Of a stretch of DNA of 64,000 nucleotides, positions 23,468 through 30,596 are shown piece after piece. The notes below the pieces were generated by a model that was not told the DNA's origin, made no database searches, and saw nothing but the letters and a program-made list of their open reading frames with translations. Both the position numbers and the translations under genes were made by a program. This DNA comes from Actinoallomurus liliacearum (GTDB lineage: Bacteria > Actinomycetota > Actinomycetes > Streptosporangiales > Streptosporangiaceae), in assembly GCF_039542035.1 (NCBI RefSeq), contig NZ_BAABHJ010000026.1, forward strand, positions 1 through 64,000, in the 5' to 3' direction. Numbering within the stretch: position 1 is the stretch's first letter; each line of letters opens with the position of its first letter.

Positions 23468-23650
23468 ATAGGCGCAAGCGATCTCGGCCGTTCGGGCCGA
23501 GTGCGATCACGCGGTACCGCGAGGCGAGGGGGAATCTGGTGGTCCCACAGGTGGTGGTCCAGGAAGCCGGCGTGCGGCAGGACCAGCGGATGCCCGGCGC
23601 CGAGGTCGCGGTAGGCGAGGCGGCCGTCCTCGTCCTGCTGTACGAACACG
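23466..23650 (-). pseudogene. Alpha/beta hydrolase N-terminal fragment with frameshift
   Basis: The minus strand encodes DGRLAYRDLGAGHPLVLPHA followed by GFLDHHLWDHQIP, the standard N-terminus of alpha/beta hydrolases up to the oxyanion region. After a C-run a one-base shift is needed to continue as PLASRYRVIALGPNGRD. The frame then stops at 23466, before the nucleophile elbow. The 5' end has no start codon of its own; it merges at about 23640 into the truncated MarR gene on the other strand. This is a double-ended, frameshifted remnant. Confidence 0.72.
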
Positions 23651-24036
23651 GGCCCATGACCGTCCCGCAGATGGGGCGTGCACAGGCGTTGAGCAGGCAG
23701 TTCGTGCAGCGAATGGTCAATGAGGCGGCGGTGCGGGGCCTGGTGGAGATCAGTCCCAACCCCGCGCACAAGCGGTCCTCGCTCATCCGGCTGACCGGCG
23801 AGGGTGCGGCGACGACGACCGCGCTCGTCGCCCGCGAGCGGGAGATGCTGAGCCAGGTCGACGGTGAGCTGACCGACGACGACATCGCCGCCTGCCTGCG
23901 GGTGCTGACCCGAATGCTCGAATTCCTCGACGACGTCGACGTCGACCTCGACGTCGCATTCCGATCAGAAGGTGAGCGGCATCCTCGCGGAGTCCGCTCG
24001 GTGGGCGAGTGTGCCGGAGATGCGGGACGCACGTGA
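23641..24036 (+). pseudogene. MarR-family regulator, 5'-truncated
   Basis: The winged-helix part of a MarR regulator is clear: LLYEHGPMTVPQMGRAQALS, then RQFVQRMVNEAAVRGLVEIS and NPAHKRSSLIRLTGEG, followed by the C-terminal dimerisation helix. Upstream of about 23640 the frame remains open, but its sequence is only the antisense of an alpha/beta hydrolase remnant, so the first dimerisation helices are missing. Starts further upstream (GTG near 23560, or 23389) would give a chimeric protein. It is probably inactive. The last codons (after about 23965) also look unlike MarR tails. Confidence 0.65.
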
Positions 24037-24145
24037 GCAGTTGAGGGCGGTCCAGCCTTCTACGAGGGCCTGACCGGCCGAGCGACCGAGATTCGGTCAT
24101 AGCGGTGTGCGTGCCCTCACCGCCGGCCCACCCACACGTCACGGT

Positions 24146-24646
24146 CTATGGCTGGAGCGCCAGGTCGCGCTGATACCAGGTGCCCGGCTTACCGCCGAGG
24201 TCGGCCGGGTCTGCCGGGCCGACCGGGATGAACCCTGCCTTGGTCAGCACCCTCTGGGACGCGGCATTGTCATGAGAGGTGGCCGCTCGCAGTGTGCGCA
24301 GCCCGTGCCGAGCCACCGCCAGCCGGTACAGCTCCCGGACGGCCGCGGTCGCCACGCCGCGGCCGGCGACGTGCTGCGCGACCCGGTAACCGAGCTCGGC
24401 AGTGCCGTCCCCGAAGCGGTACAGGTTGAACCGGCCCAGAACCGAACCGTCCTCGGCGACGAGCACGTAGAAGGCGCCAATGCCGGCCTCTTGCTCAGCC
24501 AACAAGGCGCCGTGCTGGTCGGCGAACTGGTCGAAGAACTCGTCACCGCGGTCGGAGACCGAGGCGGCGAAGTAGGCGCGGTTCGCCACCTCGAAGGCCA
24601 GGACCGCCGGGGCATGGCCGGCATGCAGCCGCTTCAGCTCGGGCAC
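24146..24646 (-). CDS. GNAT N-acetyltransferase (RimJ/RimL-like)
   Basis: 166 residues with a full GNAT fold: strand block VLGRFNLYRFGDGTAELGYR, pyrophosphate-binding loop VAQHVAGRGVATAAVRELYR, and the C-terminal LRAATSHDNAASQRVLTKAG followed by F. Such enzymes acetylate amino groups of proteins or small molecules using acetyl-CoA. The substrate is unknown. It is a single gene with no operon partner. Confidence 0.88.
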   Translation of the reverse strand: MPELKRLHAGHAPAVLAFEVANRAYFAASVSDRGDEFFDQFADQHGALLAEQEAGIGAFYVLVAEDGSVLGRFNLYRFGDGTAELGYRVAQHVAGRGVATAAVRELYRLAVARHGLRTLRAATSHDNAASQRVLTKAGFIPVGPADPADLGGKPGTWYQRDLALQP

Positions 24647-24832
24647 CGCCCGACTCTAGCCAGATGATGCGTTGAGGCCACCTGAGTTTCCGCCGGCGGC
24701 AGACGGCCCCCAAGACCAGGGCGCACAACGATCTGCGGCTGGAGTACTAGGACGCGGTTCCCTACACACTCCAGCCTTGCATGTCCGGATTGGGGTGGAT
24801 GTGCCTTTTCTGGACGAGTCGAGTGAGGTCGT

Positions 24833-25090
24833 ATGCCGACGCATGAGTGGACGCTGGCCGATGACCGCCCTGGCAGGGGCGGTCCGCGGAAGCGCAGAAA
24901 GGCACTCACCATCAGCGGTGACTCGTCCCATTTCACGGTGACCGTGGAGGTGCTCGACACTGTGACGAAGCAGCGGCTCGCGGTGCAGACATTCGAGGTC
25001 CGCGGCACCACGACGTTCGGTGGTACCACGCCGGCTCAGGCGCCGGTCGGCCTGGCCGGTATCGAGTGCCGGATCGCCAAGGTCCTCTGA
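24833..25090 (+). CDS. Hypothetical small protein
   Basis: 85 residues. A basic N-terminal 25 residues (RGGPRKRRK) precede a part that alternates like beta strands (SHFTVTVEVLDTVTKQRLAV, then FEVRGTTTFGG). GAGG lies about 4 nt upstream of the ATG. No family is recognised. The surrounding 24650-25367 is otherwise without a clear gene, and the area adjoins remnants, so this too may be a fragment. Confidence 0.35.
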   Translation: MPTHEWTLADDRPGRGGPRKRRKALTISGDSSHFTVTVEVLDTVTKQRLAVQTFEVRGTTTFGGTTPAQAPVGLAGIECRIAKVL

Positions 25091-25367
25091 AGACCGACGC
25101 CGGGGTAGTCGTGCCCCCTCATCAGCACCTGGCCGGCCTCGGCGCCTCCGCCCGCGTCACCGCCGACGCCGACCCAGCCGCCCGCCGACGCGCTAGGACG
25201 CTTCCGGGCCCGGTAGCCGCCGACCGCTACCGCTGCGGTATCCGTTAAGGCGATGTCATCACGCTACGGAGGGAGACCCAGGTTCCCCCGGCATGGGGAC
25301 GCCGCCGTGGGCCCTGTGGGCGTTGAGTGCTGCCGTGGCATTTCGACGTACTCACAGGAGGTATCTG

Positions 25368-26546
25368 ATGGACGCACGTGCGAAGGTCCGCTGGCGGACC
25401 GTGACCGTGGGGGCGGCCTGCCTGGCCGCGCTGGCGGTGCCGATCACTTCGGCCCGTGCCGCAGGCGGCCGGGCGTCGGTCTCGCCGGCCCAGAGGGAGC
25501 AACTGCAGCGGTCGCTGGACGCGGTGACGGCCGCGGGGGCGGTGGGGGTGCAGGCCGAAGTGATCGGCACCGACGGCCGGTGGCGGGGCGTCAGTGGGCA
25601 CGCCCGGCTGGGTGGCGCGCGACCGGTGCCCCGGCAGGGGCGCTTCCGGATCGGAAGCATCACCAAGTCGTTCACCGCGACGGTCCTGCTCCAACTCGCC
25701 GCGCAGGGAAAGGTCGGCCTGGACGACCCGGTCGAGCGGTACCTGCCCGGCCTGGTGCCCGGCGGGCAGCAGATCACACTGCGACAGCTCCTGAACCACA
25801 CCTCAGGGATCGCCGATTACCTCGATGACACCACGACCTATCCGATAGCCGGCCGGGAGTTCCTGGAGAAGGTGCGGTTCCACACGTTCCCGGCCGAACA
25901 GCTCGCCCGCAGCGGCGTCGCGCTTCCGCGGTACTTCCCGCCCGGCAAAGGCTGGCACTACTCGAACACGAACTACGTGCTGGCCGGTCTCATCATCGAA
26001 AAGGTCACCGGCCGGTCCTGGCAAGACGAGATCACCCGCCGGATCGTACGGCCGTTGGGGCTGCACGACACGACCGTGCCCGACAGCGACCCCGACCTTC
26101 CCGGCCCGCACGCGCACGGATACATGGAGATCGACGGCGGGGCCGTCGACATCACCCGGATGAACCCCTCGATCGCGGGACCCTCGGGCGCGATCACCTC
26201 CACCACCGGCGACCTCGATCGGTTCTACGCCGCGCTGCTCGGCGGCCGGCTGCTGCCCGCGACGTGGCTCGCCGAGATGAAGAAGACGGTCCCGATTCCT
26301 GACGGCGGCCCGGCCGGCGAGGCGGACGGGCTGGGCCTGGACAGCATGCGACTTCCTTGCGGTGTCAAGGTCTGGGGCTACGACGGAGGCATCGTCGGCT
26401 ACGGCAGCAAGAGCCTGCACACCGCCGACGGCCATCGGGGCATCACCCTGTCCGTGACCCTGCGCGACCTCTCCGACCCCCACACCAGACAGATCCTGGA
26501 CGCGATCCAGAAGACGGTCGACACCGCCTTCTGCGGCACCCCCTGA
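25368..26546 (+). CDS. Secreted serine hydrolase, class C beta-lactamase/DD-peptidase family
   Basis: 392 residues from the ATG at 25368, preceded by AGGAGG. A signal peptide (about 1-31, ending TSARA) precedes the beta-lactamase fold. The catalytic SxxK is GSITKSF (Ser97, Lys100), the YxN motif is HYSNTNY (Tyr198), and a LLNHTSGIADY motif lies between them. The third box reads YDGG rather than the usual HxG/KTG. Family members hydrolyse D-Ala-D-Ala peptides, beta-lactams or esters. An actinobacterial D,D-carboxypeptidase-like role is most likely. It is convergent with the GGT gene. Confidence 0.9.
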   Translation: MDARAKVRWRTVTVGAACLAALAVPITSARAAGGRASVSPAQREQLQRSLDAVTAAGAVGVQAEVIGTDGRWRGVSGHARLGGARPVPRQGRFRIGSITKSFTATVLLQLAAQGKVGLDDPVERYLPGLVPGGQQITLRQLLNHTSGIADYLDDTTTYPIAGREFLEKVRFHTFPAEQLARSGVALPRYFPPGKGWHYSNTNYVLAGLIIEKVTGRSWQDEITRRIVRPLGLHDTTVPDSDPDLPGPHAHGYMEIDGGAVDITRMNPSIAGPSGAITSTTGDLDRFYAALLGGRLLPATWLAEMKKTVPIPDGGPAGEADGLGLDSMRLPCGVKVWGYDGGIVGYGSKSLHTADGHRGITLSVTLRDLSDPHTRQILDAIQKTVDTAFCGTP

Positions 26547-26616
26547 AGACATTCCGAACGGCACCCGCCGATGCCTGGGCCGGCACCGCTCGGTGGCGAT
26601 GCCCGGGCAGGTGCGC

Positions 26617-28584
26617 TCACCAGCCGACGGCACTGCCGTCTTTCCTGAGGTCGGAGGCGGCCCGGTAGACGCCGTCGACCGGGGACGGCGAGGCACCTCC
26701 GGTCGCCACCCGCTCGGCGGCCTGCGCCTGGGACTGGCTCTGGGCCTGTTCCTGGGATTGGGTCTGGGCCTGTTCGCTCCGGTCGCCGGCGATCTCCCGG
26801 TCGAACACGATCGCCTGGAATCCGCCCATGGCGCTGCCGACCGACTTCGCGACGTGATGGCCCATCGCGGAAAGCTGCCGTCCCACCAGGTTGAACAGCT
26901 CGGGTTCGAGCTGGAGGACATCGGTCTTCTGGTCATGGCTGAACCGCGCCGCGTCGGCGGCGGCCTGCGGGTTCATCCCCAGATCGACCAGGTTGATGAT
27001 CTCGGTCGCCTGCGCCTGGGCCTGTTCGCTGCCGCCCACGTTTCCGAACGCCATGACGGGATGGCCGTTCTGCATCACGAAAGCGGGGATGAGCGTGTGG
27101 AAGGGGCGCTTACGGGGGGCGACGACATTCGGCGACGATGGGTTCAGCGAGAACTGTGACCCACGGTTCTGAAGAGGGAACCCATAGCCGGGAACCGTCA
27201 CCCCCGACCCGAACAGTTCAAAGAGACTGTAGATGAACGAGACCATGTTGCCCCACCGGTCGGCCACCGCAAGATACACGGTTCCCGAATCAATCGACGC
27301 CCTGACGCGCGGCGGCGTGGCCCGGCGTGGGTTTATCTTCTTGCACTGAGCTATCGCATACTCCGTCGAAAGGAGTCGGCCGAGCGGGACCGAGGTGAAT
27401 CTCGGGTCGCCGTTGTAGGTGTTGAGGTCGTCGTAGGCGAGCTTCTTCGCTTCGACCAGCAGGTGCCAGAATTCTGGTGAGCGCGGCCCGAGGTTGGCGA
27501 GATTCAGGCCGAGGACGGGGCCGCATTGCTGAAGGATGTTGAGCATCTCCAAGGCGGCGAAGCCCTGGGTGTTCGGCGGCATCTCGTACACGTCGTAGCC
27601 GTGGTAGTTGATGCTGATGGGCTCGACCCATTCGGCGTGGAACTCTGCGAGGTCCGCCGACGTCATCGCTCCGTTCAGCTTCTTGATCTTGGCCACGACG
27701 GCGTCCGCGATCTCGCCGGTATAGAAGGCGTCACGGCCCTTCCTCTGCAGGACCCGGAGGGCATGTGCGAGGTCCGGATTGCGGAAGATGCTGTACAGCG
27801 GTGGAGCCTTGCCGTCGCGGAGGAACACCCGTACCGAGTCGGCGTCGGTCTTCAAGACATCCACACCCTCCTCCCAGTCGCTGTGGATCTGCTCGGTGAT
27901 TCCGAAGCCCTCTTCGGCGAGCGTCACGGCGGGTTCCAGGACGACGTCGAAGCCCCGAGTGCCGAACCGCTCGAGCAACCGATGCCAGCCTTCGACGGCG
28001 CCGGGCACGCTGATGCTGTCGACACCGTGCTCTGGCATCCCGGTCTTCTCATCGAAGCCGCGGGCGTGGAAATAGTCGAGATCCCAGGCTTTGGGGGACC
28101 AGCCACTGGAGTTCAGCCCGAACAGCTTCCGGTCCTTCGCCGAATAGTAGATGGCGAACAGATCGCCGCCCAGACCCGCGCTCTCAGGTTCGACCAATCC
28201 GAGAACCGCCGCGGTCGCCACTGCCGCATCCACGGCGTTCCCGCCCTTTTGCAGGATTCGCAGGCCCGCCTGCGCGGCAATGGGCTGGCTGGTCGCGACG
28301 GCGCCGTGCCGCGCGACGACCTCGGAGCGAGTCTGCTTCGGCCAATTGCTCGCGCGGTCTCCGCGTACGGCCGTGATCCTGGCGCCCGGGTTGGGGATCG
28401 AATCGGTCGGTCGGCCGAACGGCGTCGGGCTCGGACCTCCGGCACCGGTGGTGGGCCGCGCCGCGCGTGACGTACTCGCCACGGCCAGATCGGCCGTACC
28501 TCCCAATGACGCCCACCCCATCGCGGCGCCGCTTATCTTCAGAAAAGAACGGCGTCCCAATCGCATAGGCGGGACGATAGCCAA
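26617..28584 (-). CDS. Gamma-glutamyltransferase-like Ntn hydrolase, Tat-exported
   Basis: 655 residues from a TTG at 28584 (GGGGAAGG upstream); an ATG at 28566 lacks a ribosome binding site. The start carries a twin-arginine signal (GRRSFLK). The GGT fold is clear: GGNAVDAAVATAAVLGLVEP, the oxyanion and ligand motif SAGLGGDLFAIYY, and the maturation site SIDSGTVYLAVADRWGNMVS, whose Thr would become the N-terminal nucleophile after autocleavage. It breaks or transfers gamma-glutamyl groups outside the membrane. Near the C-terminus a Gln/Ser/Ala-rich low-complexity stretch (EQAQTQSQEQAQSQSQAQA) interrupts the usual ending. Confidence 0.9.
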   Translation of the reverse strand: MAIVPPMRLGRRSFLKISGAAMGWASLGGTADLAVASTSRAARPTTGAGGPSPTPFGRPTDSIPNPGARITAVRGDRASNWPKQTRSEVVARHGAVATSQPIAAQAGLRILQKGGNAVDAAVATAAVLGLVEPESAGLGGDLFAIYYSAKDRKLFGLNSSGWSPKAWDLDYFHARGFDEKTGMPEHGVDSISVPGAVEGWHRLLERFGTRGFDVVLEPAVTLAEEGFGITEQIHSDWEEGVDVLKTDADSVRVFLRDGKAPPLYSIFRNPDLAHALRVLQRKGRDAFYTGEIADAVVAKIKKLNGAMTSADLAEFHAEWVEPISINYHGYDVYEMPPNTQGFAALEMLNILQQCGPVLGLNLANLGPRSPEFWHLLVEAKKLAYDDLNTYNGDPRFTSVPLGRLLSTEYAIAQCKKINPRRATPPRVRASIDSGTVYLAVADRWGNMVSFIYSLFELFGSGVTVPGYGFPLQNRGSQFSLNPSSPNVVAPRKRPFHTLIPAFVMQNGHPVMAFGNVGGSEQAQAQATEIINLVDLGMNPQAAADAARFSHDQKTDVLQLEPELFNLVGRQLSAMGHHVAKSVGSAMGGFQAIVFDREIAGDRSEQAQTQSQEQAQSQSQAQAAERVATGGASPSPVDGVYRAASDLRKDGSAVGW

Positions 28585-28682
28585 GGCGCTGCCTTCCCCG
28601 GTCGCCCGTGAGCGAGGGCAAGGATTCCTTGGTATGAATCTGGGAGTCTCTACATCTCAACCACGATTAACGACTCAGGACA

Positions 28683-28940
28683 CTAGCTCCAGATCGTGCA
28701 TATCGGGGCGGCCGTTATGCGGTCGCCGAGGTCGTATACCTGTCGTCCGGTGTGTAGCACGAGTCCACGGACGAAACGGTCTCCCAGTTCGTCGCGTAGC
28801 CAGGCGAGATGGCGGCCCGAGTCGCGGTTCGGTCCGGTGGACGCCTTGACCTCGATCCCGATGACGCGATGTCCGGCCAGCTCGATGAGGATGTCGATCT
28901 CCCGTCAGCCGTGCCGTCGTCGACGATGCCGCCTTCACGC
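28683..28940 (-). pseudogene. DUF4143 (AAA-ATPase-associated) C-terminal remnant
   Basis: The minus strand encodes the characteristic C-terminal nuclease-like domain of DUF4143 ATPases: REIDILIELAGHRVIGIEVK, then RHLAWLRDELGDRFVRGLVL and HTGRQVYDLGDRITAAPICT. A TGA at 28905-28907 closes the frame. The family's preceding residues (DGTADG) appear in a different frame just upstream, so one frameshift is present. The ATPase portion is absent. This is a short leftover between the GGT gene and the fucosidase gene. Confidence 0.68.
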
Positions 28941-29021
28941 ACGCGGCGGTACCGATTTCATGCATAGCGGTTGGGCCGTCCCGTCTCTGACGGAGGCGGG
29001 ACGGCTTTGAACGTCGCGGGC

Positions 29022-30536
29022 TCAGGCCGGGCGGGGCTTGCGGTCGGTTCCGCCGCAGTCGAGTTGGCCGGCGATGGCGACGTCGCCGCCGACGGCGGAC
29101 AGGGCCTCCAGGCGGACGTAGCGGGCCGTCGCGGGCCGGAAGCGTACGTGCTTCAGGGCGTGGTCGGCGGCCCAGGTGCCCTTCGCGACCTCCTTGAAGG
29201 TCGTGCCGTCGACGCTCACCGAGATCCGGTACGCGGTGATGGTGCCGGTGGTGACGAACTCGTCGAACGAGTACGGCGTCACCGTGTCCTGCCGGGGCAG
29301 GTAGGTGAAGGTGTCGAGGCCGGAGTAGCGCCGTCCCAGGTCGAGCGTGATCGCCTGCGGGAGCGGGCCCGTGGACGTCCACAGGGTCTGGTCGGCCTCG
29401 CCGTTCCAGCCGTAGTCGCTGTGTCCGTCGATCGCCTTGGCGGCGTCGCCGCTGGTGGCGGTGGCCGAGACCGGGGTGACCGGGTGGCGCAGGACGTCCG
29501 GCTGGGCGGGCAACGGCGGGCGGGACCGGTCCGGTCGCCAGCGCCGCCCGACCTCGCGGAGCGTCGCGACGACGCTGTCGTCGAGGAGGCCGTCGGTGTT
29601 CGGCGGGCAGTTGAGGATGAAGGTCGCGTACCGGGATTCGAGGACCTTCAGATGGCCGTCGACGAGCTGGTCGGTCGTGATCAGGTCGGTCGGCGTGGAC
29701 GGGTGCCAGAACCAGCCGGACGGGGAGATCGTCTGGCCTTGGGAGGCGGCGTAGGTGTTGCCGGGCGGGCAGAAGACGCCGCCCTTCGGCTCTTCGAAGA
29801 ACAGCAGTTCGGAGTGCCACGGGACGGTCAGGCCGTTGAGGTCCAGGACGAGGCAGTCGGGCTGCAGCGCGGCGACGTGCTCGCGGATCTCGGCGAACGG
29901 CAGCGTCTGCTGGCCGAACGCCCAGTGCCACGCCCACCCGTCGAAGAGGAGCAGCGGGATCCGGCCGTAGTGGGCGAGCAGCTCGGTGAGCTGGTTCTTG
30001 ACGAACTCGATGTTCGCCCGGGTGATCGGCGGGTCGTCGTCGAACCCCTTCGGGCCGACGCCGTTGGTGCGGTCCCAGATCGAGAAGTACAGGCAGGGCG
30101 TGATGCCCCGGGACCGGAACGCGTCCATGTACTCACCGACGATGTCCCGCTTGACCGGGCTGCTCGCCACGGAGTACCGCGTGTACTTCGACGGCCAGAG
30201 ACAGAAGCCGTCGTGGTGCTTGGCGGTGAGCACCGCGAACCGCATGCCGGCGGCCTTGGCGGCGTCGGCCCACTGGCCGCAGTCCAGCTTCGCCGGATTG
30301 AAGGAGAGCGGGTCCTGGTCGGGGTCCACCCACTCGGCGTCGTGGAAGGTGCCCATGTTGAAATGCAGGAACATCCCGAAGCGCCAGTCGACGAAGCGGC
30401 GCTGCAGGGCGTACCGGTTGCCGCGGTGGGCGAGGGGCGCGGCGGCGGCTCCGGTAGCGGTCAGGGGGAGGGCCGCGGCTCCGGCGGCCGTGGCGGTCGC
30501 GGCGAGGAAGGCGCGTCTGCTCGGCGAAGAGGTCAT
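29022..30536 (-). CDS. Secreted GH29 alpha-L-fucosidase with C-terminal F5/8-type domain
   Basis: 504 residues. A twin-arginine signal (SRRAFLAATATAAG) leads to the GH29 barrel: VLTAKHHDGFCLWPS, and LLLFDGWAWHW with the likely nucleophile Asp199. From about residue 365 a discoidin/F5/8C (CBM32-like) module follows (DLGRRYSGLDTFTYLPRQD, then HVRFRPATARYVRLEAL), which may hold the enzyme on polysaccharide. It removes alpha-L-fucose outside the cell. It is the last gene of the carbohydrate locus, separated from the GH35 gene by a strong hairpin, so it may need its own promoter or depend on read-through. Confidence 0.9.
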   Translation of the reverse strand: MTSSPSRRAFLAATATAAGAAALPLTATGAAAAPLAHRGNRYALQRRFVDWRFGMFLHFNMGTFHDAEWVDPDQDPLSFNPAKLDCGQWADAAKAAGMRFAVLTAKHHDGFCLWPSKYTRYSVASSPVKRDIVGEYMDAFRSRGITPCLYFSIWDRTNGVGPKGFDDDPPITRANIEFVKNQLTELLAHYGRIPLLLFDGWAWHWAFGQQTLPFAEIREHVAALQPDCLVLDLNGLTVPWHSELLFFEEPKGGVFCPPGNTYAASQGQTISPSGWFWHPSTPTDLITTDQLVDGHLKVLESRYATFILNCPPNTDGLLDDSVVATLREVGRRWRPDRSRPPLPAQPDVLRHPVTPVSATATSGDAAKAIDGHSDYGWNGEADQTLWTSTGPLPQAITLDLGRRYSGLDTFTYLPRQDTVTPYSFDEFVTTGTITAYRISVSVDGTTFKEVAKGTWAADHALKHVRFRPATARYVRLEALSAVGGDVAIAGQLDCGGTDRKPRPA

Positions 30537-30553
30537 CGATGAAGCCCCTTTCG

Positions 30554-30589
30554 GGGTCCGTGGCCGGGCGGGCGCCCGGCCACGGACCC
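30554..30589 (-). terminator. Strong hairpin after GH35 gene
   Basis: Perfect inverted repeat with 17-nt arms (30554-30570 and 30573-30589), very GC-rich. It lies just beyond the GH35 stop (30597) and before the fucosidase start (30536). It is probably a terminator or an mRNA-stabilising stem within the locus. Confidence 0.8.
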
Positions 30590-30596
30590 GTGGAGG

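Noticed and set aside
24650..25367. Additional short frames on both strands (for example 24634-25029 minus, 25066-25248 plus)
   Set aside because: No family resemblance, no good ribosome binding sites and mutually overlapping; only the 85-codon frame at 24833 was kept, at low confidence.
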